From positions 3,940,329 to 4,004,328 of the forward strand of contig NC_088643.1 of NCBI RefSeq assembly GCF_964019385.1: DNA of 64,000 nucleotides, read 5' to 3'. The notes under the pieces are model-generated. The model saw nothing but the letters and a program-made list of their open reading frames with translations, was not told where the DNA came from and did not search any database. Each line of letters starts with the position of its first letter. Within the stretch, counting starts at the first letter, position 1. A program made the translations under genes and the position numbers. Source of the DNA: Sycon ciliatum (Eukaryota > Porifera > Calcarea > Leucosolenida > Sycettidae). This document shows positions 61,142 to 64,000 of the stretch, one piece after another.

Positions 61142-62495
61142 AAGCCGGATGAACACCAGCAAAGAGGTGGTGATGTACGTAACGTATTTTCCGGAGTATA
61201 CACCGCACATAGATGCTAACAATCAGGAGTCTTTGTCCACAACTCCATATGTGTAGAATACTATGACCCACAATTACTACACCCAAAACTGCTTAGTTCA
61301 ACGGCTGGTAAACGTGTTGTAGATGCCTTTCTTCACCTGCTCCCAGCCCCGTGCCATCTCTACACTCAGACAATGGACGACGGGATAACTACATTTGAAA
61401 GACTATAAAACAATAAAAGGACAGAGAAAGTGTTTTAACTCTGAGTTTCACGCACTAAGCGATCATCAGAAAGCAGTAATGAGTAAATCTGGATCAGTAT
61501 TGAAAGACTATATTGCGACAAGACGAAGAATGTTCTTGCATTGTAGTGCTGGCAAACTGAAAAGAGCTAGCAACGACAAAAATCAAATCATATCCTATTG
61601 GCTCTTGCTCCTGACTTACCAAATATTTTGTCGATGGAGTTTTCGGACGGCAGTGTGCAGTTCAGAATGGCAAACTGCCGTTTCAGACGACTGGGAATGT
61701 CGTTGCGACCTCCACCAGGGTGAATCATGGCGGCTAGGAACTGAATGTCGACGATACTGGTGAAATCACCAGGCTTCTCCAAGCTGTAGAAGCCCTGCAT
61801 CTCGATAGTCTGTCGTACAATCTCATTGGTGACCTTGACAACAACAAAATATATACCATGCATCATTCAGCACATTGGCAGCGTCTTTAACTCCACCAAG
61901 TTCTGATTGTCTACACCAGAAAACCTCAATCGACAGTGCAATACAAAGTCAGCGTACTTTGAAAAGTCATCTGGTACACCCTTTGGAGTAGGTCCAGACA
62001 CCTGAAGATGCATGACCTCACCAACAGACTACATACTGACAACTACAGTGAAACGGTTCAGACGGTATCGGTTACCAAGTCATGGGCAGGATAATAACAG
62101 TATCCTTAACCAAGCATCCCGGAGATTTTAAAACCTGTGTGTTTCTCCAATGTAAAAACCAGCCGGTGTGCGCAAGACACACCCAGGCTGTGCTCACATG
62201 AAACTTGAGCCCAGCCTGTCAAGTATATGGCAGTAGGCATAGGCATCGTGTGTGCTCATGACACTTGAACTCAGCCTGCACGCACAGCATGTAGCAGCGG
62301 GCATGGGAGAAGCAATCTCTAAGACCATCCCTGTCACAATACTGGCATTATGTGTGTACACTTCTGACTCACTTGATCACCCCATTCGTTGATGATTGGC
62401 ATGTTGATGTCGTCGATGAAGACGGTCATCTTACGGCCAGCCGGTGGGCCAAACGTCATGCCCATACGCTTCTCCACATACGACTCTATCGTTCT
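27119..62495 (-). CDS. DNAH5: Axonemal outer-arm dynein heavy chain, DNAH5/DNAH8 type (gene span, 32 exons)
   Basis: ATP-driven motor of outer dynein arms of motile cilia and flagella; the heavy chain slides microtubule doublets. The 32 exons give 2253 residues in unbroken phase (6762 bases), roughly the C-terminal half of a protein that is usually about 4600 residues. In order: AAA3 Walker B FIDDINMP, post-AAA3 linker, AAA4 P-loop [10 protein letters not shown] with [11 protein letters not shown], coiled-coil stalk with the microtubule-binding domain, AAA5, AAA6 (LSMGSDP) and the C-terminal domain ending [14 protein letters not shown]. Segments such as [15 protein letters not shown] and [12 protein letters not shown] point to the DNAH5/DNAH8 class rather than DNAH9/11/17. 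The N-terminal tail and AAA1-2 lie past the right edge. A large insertion in the last exon is unusual. DNAH5 and DNAH8 cannot be separated here; a single ancestral gene is likely. Confidence 0.95.
28076..29252 (-). other. Dynein intron content
   Basis: A GA-rich run with a poly-G stretch (28107-28161), a miniature element at 28511-28851, and otherwise nothing recognisable. Confidence 0.55.
28511..28851. mobile_element. Miniature inverted-repeat element
   Basis: Ends AGACACCCTTAGCAAA and its inverted copy, plus an inner CGTTA/TAACG-rich zone. About 340 bp, non-coding, superfamily not assigned. Confidence 0.62.
29253..29435 (-). CDS. DNAH5: Dynein exon ae
   Basis: Acceptor TATGCTGCAG|, donor AAG|GTTAGT, 61 codons. 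Encodes [16 protein letters not shown] and [20 protein letters not shown]. Confidence 0.95.
29706..30048. mobile_element. Miniature element, family D copy 2 with an insert
   Basis: Begins CAGTGAAACCTGTCTAAG, ends GACAGGTTTCACTG. It shares its outer blocks with 10115-10297 but carries about 160 extra bases in the middle (29815-29985). Confidence 0.7.
30173..30325 (-). CDS. DNAH5: Dynein exon ad
   Basis: Acceptor TGTGTGTAG| directly after a TG tract, donor CAG|GTACGT, 51 codons. Encodes [17 protein letters not shown] and [19 protein letters not shown]. Confidence 0.95.
30331..30387. repeat. CA microsatellite at a dynein acceptor
   Basis: Sense-strand TG tract ending about 6 bases before the acceptor at 30326. 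Confidence 0.92.
30651..30790. mobile_element. Miniature element, family E copy 1
   Basis: Begins CGGTGGATCCAGCGACCTCT and ends GGAACCCCTCCTGGATCCGC. Matches 42708-42848 in inverted orientation. The GGATCCAG termini suggest a hAT-type element. Confidence 0.62.
32277..33890 (-). CDS. Possible small gene nested in the dynein intron (unrecognised)
   Basis: Several minus-strand segments join in phase through plausible splice sites. An open segment ends at 33491 with CGCAG|GTAAGT. Next, TTTTCCAG| opens a helix [20 protein letters not shown] followed by [17 protein letters not shown], spliced at AA|GTAGGG to CATAG|. It then continues [13 protein letters not shown] to a GTGAGT donor near 33120. The paired CxxC motifs look like a small zinc ribbon. 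Further open stretches follow at 32640-32980 ([20 protein letters not shown]) and 32277-32640, linkage uncertain. The first segment overlaps repeat-like sequence. This could instead be a transposon gene or chance. Confidence 0.3.
32672..32700. repeat. GTT trinucleotide repeat
   Basis: About ten GTT units. It would read as Asn on the minus strand if coding. Confidence 0.9.
33942..35356. mobile_element. TTAA-flanked inverted-repeat element, 1.4 kb
   Basis: Ends AGGGGAAGTCCGGTGAAAA and its inverted copy. Similarity continues imperfectly to about 75 bases (GGCGCTGAGTCGAATGG inside). Exact TTAA on both sides (33938-33941, 35357-35360), as for piggyBac or Kolobok. There is no transposase frame, so it is non-autonomous. 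Inner inverted blocks around TGATGACGTCA / ATGACGTCATGGCGC suggest a foldback structure. Confidence 0.82.
35378..35437 (-). CDS. DNAH5: Dynein exon ac
   Basis: Exactly 20 codons, [20 protein letters not shown], between acceptor CTGTGTAG| and donor AAG|GTTAGT. It lies only 21 bases from the TTAA-flanked transposon at 33942-35356. Confidence 0.93.
35763..36072 (-). CDS. DNAH5: Dynein exon ab: C-terminal domain
   Basis: Acceptor TGTGATTAG|, donor GAG|GTAGGG; one base plus 103 codons. Encodes [20 protein letters not shown] and [14 protein letters not shown]. Confidence 0.95.
36415..38279 (+). mobile_element. 5'-truncated CR1/L2-like LINE
   Basis: In-frame similarity begins near [15 protein letters not shown] at about 36415. 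An upstream in-frame TAG near 36377 and the missing endonuclease show truncation. After the stop at 37721 comes about 550 bp of 3' UTR ending with an AATAAA and short ACAAACAAACAAA tail. It is inserted opposite to the dynein gene. The clade is judged from RT motifs only. Confidence 0.78.
36462..37721 (+). CDS. Non-LTR reverse transcriptase fragment, about 419 aa
   Basis: Reverse transcriptase that would copy element RNA at a nicked target. The visible motifs, in order, are [45 protein letters not shown], the catalytic FADD box ([10 protein letters not shown]) and [14 protein letters not shown]-terminal WNVLPDAVR stretch follows, typical of CR1/L2 and Jockey-like elements. The frame is open to its natural stop. 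The reading frame continues upstream of 36462 to about 36380 without an ATG, so no own start exists. It lacks the apurinic endonuclease domain, so it is dead as an autonomous element. Confidence 0.88.
   Translation: MQKSLVEHVARMNILPATQFAFRHGHSTEDALALLTERVDTGRDDGLVVATCLLDMSKAFDKVKHSILIQDLFDIGVTGGALTWFKHYLSSRQQQVRTGTGLGRVVTCTCGVPQGSVLGPLLFSIYTRDVPTVTCPTMSIQFADDIALTSTRRSADLVSSELTTAVSNLARWLASRGLILNANKSQLLVFAGSNGQSPNVVVKCEGIPVPSVTSARYLGIILDVRMSWQPQVDASITKANKKIGTLWRARKSLTLASRVLFFKAAIMPDLLYGSVAFSPGLTQAQTDRLQVAQNRGARAVYGRPGFSRASDLLERMQVFRIGEVHRQKVLVFVWRCIHASASPSLQELFVRCADRRTRLDLALGLRLPATRTRAGRSRPASRGSALWNVLPDAVRVLSSLSSFKAAVVPYTLRSSGCYD
38397..38535 (+). repeat. 17-bp tandem repeat, 8 copies
   Basis: Unit TATATCAGAACAGTATG, highly uniform, in a dynein intron. 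Confidence 0.95.
38677..38858 (-). CDS. DNAH5: Dynein exon aa
   Basis: Acceptor TTGGCACAG|, donor TTGC|GTAAGC; 60 codons plus two bases. Encodes [13 protein letters not shown] and [12 protein letters not shown]. Confidence 0.94.
39190..39272 (+). repeat. Short tandem repeat
   Basis: Imperfect copies of GGGTTCATAGGTTCAT in a dynein intron. Confidence 0.8.
39458..39559 (-). CDS. DNAH5: Dynein exon z
   Basis: Acceptor TCCTGTAG|, donor AGA|GTAAGC, 34 codons. Encodes [20 protein letters not shown]. Confidence 0.95.
40024..40229 (-). CDS. DNAH5: Dynein exon y
   Basis: Acceptor TACACCCAG|, donor AAG|GTAACC; two bases plus 68 codons. Encodes [20 protein letters not shown] and YEFNQSDF. Confidence 0.96.
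40771..41170 (-). CDS. DNAH5: Dynein exon x: AAA6
   Basis: Acceptor GATATGTAG|, donor AGAG|GTGAGT; 133 codons plus one base. Encodes [42 protein letters not shown] and FPISLLQ, the core of AAA6. Confidence 0.96.
41171..41897 (-). other. Dynein intron content
   Basis: Contains a member of the GACAGC/CAAGGT foldback family near 41386-41450, a poly-A run (41645-41664) and an open stretch ending in a GTGAGT donor near 41724 that is not needed by the dynein protein. Confidence 0.5.
41898..42116 (-). CDS. DNAH5: Dynein exon w: AAA6
   Basis: Acceptor GCATGCAG|, donor GAG|GTGAGA, 73 codons. Encodes [12 protein letters not shown] and [20 protein letters not shown]. Confidence 0.95.
42514..42669 (-). 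CDS. DNAH5: Dynein exon v
   Basis: Acceptor CTTCTGTAG|, donor ACC|GTGAGA, 52 codons. Encodes [20 protein letters not shown] and [15 protein letters not shown]. Confidence 0.93.
42708..42848. mobile_element. Miniature element, family E copy 2
   Basis: Inverted partner of 30651-30790, starting GGGACGGATCCAGGAGGGGT and ending TTGCTGGATCCGCTGATG. Inside a dynein intron. Confidence 0.62.
43123..43449 (-). CDS. DNAH5: Dynein exon u
   Basis: Acceptor CATGTACAG|, donor AAG|GTTAGT, 109 codons. Encodes [20 protein letters not shown] and [20 protein letters not shown]. Confidence 0.96.
43450..44416 (-). other. Dynein introns 43450-44416
   Basis: GT-rich spacer, short TTTTTG repeats at 43811-43842, A-rich AAAAAATAAAAA at about 44221, and a CA tract (44330-44385) just downstream of a dynein donor. 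No gene seen. Confidence 0.5.
44417..44652 (-). CDS. DNAH5: Dynein exon t: AAA5-AAA6 helices
   Basis: Acceptor TATTCCAG|, donor GTC|GTAAGC; two bases plus 78 codons. Encodes [19 protein letters not shown] and [15 protein letters not shown], the buttress-type coiled-coil helices. Confidence 0.95.
44711..44990. mobile_element. Miniature element, CAAGAGT family copy 1, 7-bp duplication
   Basis: Inverted ends of about 45 bp starting CAAGAGTACATAACC, containing CAGAGTGTGCAACGCC. Perfect 7-bp target duplication ATGTTAT (44704-44710, 44991-44997). It is 280 bp and non-coding. Confidence 0.85.
45230..45521 (-). CDS. DNAH5: Dynein exon s: AAA5
   Basis: Acceptor CATAAAAG|, donor AAGG|GTAAGT; 97 codons plus one base. 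Encodes [20 protein letters not shown] and [20 protein letters not shown]. Confidence 0.96.
45629..45815. mobile_element. Miniature element, family B copy 2 (inverted)
   Basis: Begins CAGCCAGACCTCGCTTATC, ends GCGAGGTCTGACTG, flanked by TA. In reverse orientation it matches 49541-49731. Confidence 0.8.
45895..46032 (+). repeat. 14-bp tandem repeat, about 9 copies
   Basis: Unit CATGTGATCAAGGT, nearly perfect, in a dynein intron. Confidence 0.95.
46218..46373 (-). CDS. DNAH5: Dynein exon r: AAA5
   Basis: Acceptor ACTGCTAG|, donor CGG|GTATGT, 52 codons. Encodes [18 protein letters not shown] and [18 protein letters not shown]. Confidence 0.95.
46596..46764 (-). CDS. DNAH5: Dynein exon q: AAA5 start
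   Basis: Acceptor ACTGCATAG|, donor ACG|GTCAGT; one base plus 56 codons. Encodes [20 protein letters not shown] and [10 protein letters not shown]. Confidence 0.95.
46832..46893. repeat. GAGGAG-rich purine run
   Basis: GGA/GA repeat in the intron between dynein exons p and q. Confidence 0.85.
46940..47067 (-). CDS. DNAH5: Dynein exon p: stalk base
   Basis: Acceptor CTCGACAG|, donor CG|GTAAGA; 42 codons plus two bases. Encodes [19 protein letters not shown], a conserved return of coiled coil 2. Confidence 0.95.
47148..47503. mobile_element. Miniature element, CAAGAGT family copy 2
   Basis: Ends CAAGAGTCCATAACCC with about 35 bp of inverted similarity (AAGAGTATGCAACTGTGAT). Flanked by GTAATAG and GTAATAT, a 7-bp duplication with one change. 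The interior differs from copy 1. Confidence 0.78.
47815..48005. mobile_element. Probable diverged pogo-like miniature element
   Basis: Sequence rich in GTTCGTTATAAG / TTTGTTATAAAC blocks, ending AGTGAATTCCACTGTA, as in pogo/Tigger-like relics. The left end is not clear. Confidence 0.4.
48059..48196 (-). CDS. DNAH5: Dynein exon o: stalk coiled coil 2
   Basis: Acceptor CCATGCAG|, donor CAG|GTAATG, 46 codons. Strong heptads, [20 protein letters not shown]. Confidence 0.94.
48394..48442. repeat. CA/CG microsatellite
   Basis: GCAC, then CG, then CA run, starting about 12 bases downstream (sense) of the donor after the microtubule-binding exon. Confidence 0.9.
48454..48669 (-). CDS. DNAH5: Dynein exon n: microtubule-binding domain
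   Basis: Acceptor CTCCCCAG|, donor AAG|GTAACT, 72 codons. Encodes [18 protein letters not shown] and [20 protein letters not shown], the globular tip that contacts the B-tubule of the neighbouring doublet. Confidence 0.95.
48905..48990. repeat. CA microsatellite
   Basis: CA tract with ACGTGC interruptions, about 18 bases downstream of the 49008 donor on the sense strand. Confidence 0.88.
49008..49175 (-). CDS. DNAH5: Dynein exon m: upper stalk
   Basis: Acceptor CGCTACAG|, donor AAG|GTCAGT, 56 codons. Encodes [20 protein letters not shown] and WTDSMK, running up the stalk to the microtubule-binding domain. Confidence 0.95.
49541..49731. mobile_element. Miniature element, family B copy 3
   Basis: Begins CAGTCAGACCTCGCATAAC, ends GCGAGGTCTGACTG, flanked by TA on both sides. 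191 bp, non-coding, best preserved of the three copies. Confidence 0.82.
49848..49922 (-). CDS. DNAH5: Dynein exon l: stalk coiled coil 1
   Basis: Acceptor GCTTTCAG|, donor CTA|GTCAGT, 25 codons. Encodes [17 protein letters not shown], a near-universal dynein stalk stretch. Confidence 0.92.
49964..50017. repeat. CA microsatellite
   Basis: Pure CA run about 40 bases upstream (sense) of the 49922 acceptor. Confidence 0.92.
50073..50144. repeat. CT microsatellite
   Basis: About 36 CT units immediately before the retroelement fragment at 50145. Confidence 0.95.
50145..50602 (+). pseudogene. 3' fragment of a retroelement-type ORF with PD-E-x-T motif
   Basis: About 150 codons open to TGA, with no start of their own because a CT run lies directly upstream. 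Motifs [38 protein letters not shown] and [10 protein letters not shown] match a C-terminal domain I recall from many retroelement-derived proteins of marine invertebrates. The PD ... E-x-T spacing resembles a PD-(D/E)xK nuclease fold, which is inference. It sits opposite to the dynein gene inside an intron and is surely not a functional gene. Confidence 0.55.
51013..51086. repeat. CT microsatellite
   Basis: CT run with two TAT interruptions, near the 3' end of the same inserted segment. Confidence 0.93.
51229..51330 (-). CDS. DNAH5: Dynein exon k: stalk coiled coil 1
   Basis: Acceptor ACTAACTAG|, donor GGG|GTGAGT, 34 codons. Charged heptad-like helix [20 protein letters not shown]. Confidence 0.92.
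51340..51440. repeat. CA-rich tract
   Basis: Compound CA repeat ending about 10 bases from the 51330 acceptor (TG on the sense strand). Confidence 0.9.
51590..51641. repeat. CA microsatellite
   Basis: CA tract starting about 12 bases downstream of the 51653 donor on the sense strand. Confidence 0.9.
51653..51875 (-). CDS. DNAH5: Dynein exon j: start of stalk coiled coil
   Basis: Acceptor GTGTGTAG|, donor AAG|GTGGGT; one base plus 74 codons. Encodes [17 protein letters not shown] and the first heptads of coiled coil 1 ([18 protein letters not shown]). Confidence 0.94.
52241..52300. repeat. GTT/GCT trinucleotide repeat
   Basis: About 15 GTT units followed by five GCT units. Confidence 0.93.
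52916..52986. repeat. CTG/GTT/GTC trinucleotide repeat
   Basis: Three neighbouring triplet types in one run, in the dynein intron. Confidence 0.9.
53077..53303 (-). CDS. DNAH5: Dynein exon i
   Basis: Acceptor CTTCTTCAG|, donor ATAG|GTCAGT; 75 codons plus two bases. Encodes [20 protein letters not shown] and [11 protein letters not shown] at the end of AAA4. Confidence 0.95.
53769..53933 (-). CDS. DNAH5: Dynein exon h
   Basis: Acceptor GTTCCAG|, donor CCA|GTAAGT, 55 codons. Encodes [11 protein letters not shown] and [11 protein letters not shown]. Confidence 0.94.
54207..54360 (-). CDS. DNAH5: Dynein exon g: AAA4 Walker B region
   Basis: Acceptor GTGCCCAG|, donor GAG|GTAACA; one base plus 51 codons. 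Encodes [20 protein letters not shown] and [10 protein letters not shown]. The 4.4-kb intron before it holds the large minisatellite. Confidence 0.95.
54440..55731 (+). repeat. Diverged 18-bp minisatellite
   Basis: About 70 degenerate copies of a unit close to GAGGACACTTCCCCTATA, with length changes. Related scraps are at 57060-57125, 58255-58345 and 58478-58590. Confidence 0.9.
55732..56790 (+). repeat. Homogeneous 18-bp minisatellite, about 58 copies
   Basis: Unit GTGAACACCTTCCCGATA, almost perfect. The first five units read GTGGACACC...AATA, four units read GAACGCC, and one unit lost 3 bases near 56551. Because 18 is a multiple of three and the unit has no stop in most frames, four long open frames of 347-405 codons appear on both strands. 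They are artefacts. Confidence 0.97.
57142..57858 (+). pseudogene. Penelope-like element remnant, GIY-YIG end
   Basis: Encodes [20 protein letters not shown], a zinc-like [15 protein letters not shown] segment, then [24 protein letters not shown] and [16 protein letters not shown], the GIY-YIG endonuclease region seen at the C-terminus of Penelope-like retroelements. An in-frame TAG at 57661-57663 interrupts it. The same frame continues with [19 protein letters not shown] and [12 protein letters not shown] to a natural TAA at 57856-57858. No reverse transcriptase part is present. Inserted opposite to the dynein gene. Confidence 0.72.
58678..58705. repeat. CA microsatellite
   Basis: CA run about 50 bases downstream (sense) of the 58756 donor. 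Confidence 0.9.
58756..58886 (-). CDS. DNAH5: Dynein exon f: AAA4 Walker A
   Basis: Acceptor GGCATGCAG|, donor CAAG|GTCAGC; 43 codons plus two bases. Encodes the nucleotide-binding P-loop [18 protein letters not shown]. Confidence 0.95.
58887..59534 (-). other. Dynein intron content
   Basis: CA tract at the start, otherwise AT-rich unique-looking sequence without a recognisable gene. Confidence 0.5.
58925..58992. repeat. CA microsatellite
   Basis: CA run about 40 bases upstream (sense) of the 58886 acceptor. Confidence 0.9.
59535..59657 (-). CDS. DNAH5: Dynein exon e
   Basis: Acceptor ATGCTGCAG|, donor AAG|GTTAGG, 41 codons. Encodes [19 protein letters not shown], leading into AAA4. Confidence 0.93.
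60011..60367 (-). CDS. DNAH5: Dynein exon d
   Basis: Acceptor GTTTTTAG|, donor AGG|GTGAGT, 119 codons, phase 0. Encodes [20 protein letters not shown], a highly conserved axonemal dynein stretch after AAA3. Confidence 0.95.
60740..60957 (-). repeat. 46-bp tandem repeat that includes an exon end and its 5' splice site
   Basis: On the sense strand the unit reads ACACGGCTGTTATGGCAGAG + TACTAAG|GTAATC plus 14 more bases. The first copy is the true end of the dynein exon at 60935; four more follow in the intron, one 3 bases shorter. Each intact copy repeats the same AAG|GTAATC donor. Confidence 0.92.
60935..61044 (-). CDS. DNAH5: Dynein exon c
   Basis: Acceptor TGCTTGCAG| next to a pure TG tract, donor AAG|GTAATC; two bases plus 36 codons. 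Encodes GYFCAEREF and TRLLWQSTK. The last 26 or so bases and the donor are tandemly duplicated downstream (60740-60934). Confidence 0.92.
61052..61140. repeat. Pure CA microsatellite at a dynein acceptor
   Basis: About 44 CA units; on the sense strand TG runs to within about 8 bases of the acceptor at 61045. Confidence 0.95.
61620..61833 (-). CDS. DNAH5: Dynein exon b: AAA3 large part
   Basis: Acceptor TTGTCAAG|, donor TTTG|GTAAGT; 71 codons plus one base. Encodes [27 protein letters not shown] and [14 protein letters not shown]. Confidence 0.94.
61834..62372 (-). other. Dynein intron content
   Basis: No gene seen. A diverged pogo-like relic is possible around 62047-62115 (ACAGTGAAACGGTTCAGACG). 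Confidence 0.4.
62373..62495 (-). CDS. DNAH5: Dynein exon a: AAA3 Walker B
   Basis: Acceptor GTGTTCAG|, donor CAA|GTGAGT, 41 codons, phase 0. Encodes [16 protein letters not shown] and the Walker [17 protein letters not shown]. The exon before it (AAA3 Walker A) is not in the window. Confidence 0.93.
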
Positions 62496-62571
62496 CTGAA
62501 CACACATACATGTACATACATGTACATGCATGATATTAGATAAACCTTGTTTAATATGTTGAAAACATAGT

Positions 62572-62657
62572 TGTTGGTTGACAGCATGTAGCAAGGTGGA
62601 GAAAGGTGACTGTTTTCGAACACGGTGTCCTCCACCTTGTTTCATGCTGTCAACCAA
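62572..62657. repeat. Foldback of the TTGGTTGACAGCATG family
   Basis: Inverted arms TTGGTTGACAGCATG-nn-CAAGGTGGA around a loop containing GGTGACTGTTTTCGAACACG. Related single-arm copies occur near 11142-11200 and 41386-41450. Confidence 0.75.
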
Positions 62658-62678
62658 TAACATGTGCATACATGTACA

Positions 62679-62757
62679 TACATAGCAGACTCAGCGGAGG
62701 ACGTTCAGGTTGATTGTCACAACCAACCTGAACGTCCTCCGCTGAGTCTGCTATGTA
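62679..62757. repeat. Perfect 34-bp hairpin
   Basis: Arms 62679-62712 and 62724-62757 are exact inverted copies starting TACATAGCAGACTCAGCGGA, with an 11-base loop. Confidence 0.95.
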
Positions 62758-63064
62758 CTAAGCTCCGTCTCTGACATTGAGCACTCTCTGCAGCTCGGGG
62801 ATCAACGGATTTGTTACATGTACATACATACTGTATTACACATGCATGTACGGGCAATCATGGCAGCAGGAGCAGGTCAACACATATTGATGGGCACGTG
62901 TATTGATAGAGACGCGTAACACATTCAGCTGTGCCTCAAACCCGTTGGCCCACTCCTACCAATTCAGTATGATTATCACAATAACGACTCCACCAGAGTA
63001 TGAGAACTATAGGCATTAGAGGAAGATGTGTTTTTGTCAACTAGGACCTGCAACTGATCAGTTA

Positions 63065-64000
63065 CCACACTCTTCTCCTCACACAGGGGTCAGACCAGGG
63101 TCACACGGGGGTAACACAGGCTAGCGCAGGGGTTACACAGAGATCACGCAAGGGTCATAGGGTAACGCAGGGGTCACACAGGGAGGTCACAGGGAGGTTA
63201 TACCAGGGTCACAGGAGTTGTGGCAGGGTCGCGCATGGGTCACGAGGGATCACGCAGGGGGTCACCGAGGGGTCACGCAGGGTCACTGACGACAGTGACG
63301 GGTCACCCAGGGGTCACGCAGCGGTCACCGAGGGGTCACGCAGGGGTCATCGAGGGGTCACCAAGGGGTCACGCAGGGGTCACCGAGGGGTCACACAGGC
63401 GTCACCGAGGGGTCACGCAGGGGTCACCGAGGGGTCACTCACGGGGTCACCGAGGGGTCACTGACGCCAGTGACGGGTCACCGAGGGGTCACGCAGGGGT
63501 CACTGACGGGATCATCGAGGGGTTACGCAGGGGTCACCGAGTGGTCACACAGGCGTCACCGAGGGGTCACACAGGCGTCACCGAGGGGTCACACAGGCGT
63601 CACCGAGGGGTCACGCAGGGGTCACCGAGGGGTCACCGAGGGGTCACGCAGGGTCATCGAGGGGTCACGCAGAGGTCACACAGGGGTCACCGAGTGGTCA
63701 CACAGGCATCACCGAGGGGTCACGCAGGGGTCACCGAGGGGTCACGCAGGGGTTACGCAGGGGTCACCGAAGGATCAGGAAGGGGTCACGCAGGGATCAC
63801 ACAGGCATCACCGAGGGGTCACGCAGGGGTCACCGAGGAGTCACGCAGGGGTCACCGAGGAGTCACTGACGCCAGTGACGGGTCACCGAGGGGTCACGCA
63901 GGGGTCACTGACGGGGTCATCGAGGGGTTACGCAGGGGTCACGGAGGGGTCACACAGGCGTCACCGAGGGGTCACCGAGGGGTCACGCAGGTGTCACCGA
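63065..64000 (+). repeat. GGGGTCAC minisatellite running off the right edge
   Basis: Dozens of degenerate 13-16 base units, alternately GGGGTCACCGA and GGGGTCACGCA, with a higher-order block containing CACTGACGCCAGTGACGG. Confidence 0.95.

Larger units (their letters stand above)
62496..64000. other. Right-edge dynein intron
   Basis: Two foldback structures (62572-62657 and 62679-62757), then unique-looking sequence to about 63060, then the GGGGTCAC minisatellite to the window end. The preceding dynein exon is not seen. Confidence 0.65.

Noticed and set aside
1..64000. tRNA, rRNA or snRNA genes
   Set aside because: No cloverleaf-like B box or rRNA core stretch was noticed by eye on either strand. 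A tRNAscan or Infernal run would be decisive.

Overview
This window is nuclear DNA from an animal. The evidence is many short exons with GT-AG introns, a ciliary dynein heavy chain, a formin, dense microsatellites and several families of small inverted-repeat transposons. BEL/Pao, Penelope-like and CR1/L2-like retroelement sequences fit an aquatic invertebrate (sponge, cnidarian or another early-branching group). I cannot name the species from sequence alone. No bacterial, organellar, rRNA, tRNA or CRISPR feature was recognised.

Two host genes lie head to tail on the minus strand. The left one (1-12850) is the N-terminal half of an Fhod-type formin. Eleven exons rebuild the GTPase-binding/FH3 region and the start of the serine-rich linker, and the gene runs off the left edge. 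The right one (27119-62495) is the C-terminal 2253 codons of an axonemal outer-arm dynein heavy chain of the DNAH5/DNAH8 type. I traced 32 consecutive exons, all in matching phase: AAA3 Walker B, AAA4, the stalk with its microtubule-binding domain, AAA5, AAA6 and the C-terminal domain to the stop codon. The gene runs off the right edge. Its last exon carries an insertion of about 250 residues, rich in Lys, Pro and Ala, inside an otherwise conserved C-terminal domain.

The intergenic block (12851-27118) is a nest of mobile elements. A miniature LTR element with 141-bp LTRs (target duplication CACG) was split inside its 5' LTR by an inverted-repeat DNA transposon (target duplication TGA). That transposon was in turn hit by a complete BEL/Pao retrotransposon with 465-bp LTRs that look identical (target duplication ATGAT). 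The DNA transposon carries a decayed transposase-like gene. A hAT-like non-autonomous element with an 8-bp duplication lies just to the left.

The introns hold a 5'-truncated LINE, a Penelope-like GIY-YIG remnant, a second retroelement fragment, about ten miniature inverted-repeat elements in several families, a 1.4-kb TTAA-flanked element, a large 18-bp minisatellite and many CA/TG tracts. The exon-adjacent tracts are almost all UG in the transcript. In one dynein intron a 46-bp tandem duplication has copied an exon end with its 5' splice site several times. A possible small unrecognised gene with a paired-cysteine motif may be nested in the 5-kb dynein intron at 30.3-35.4 kb. Exon limits were set by eye from splice consensus, phase and family similarity, and no alignment was run.
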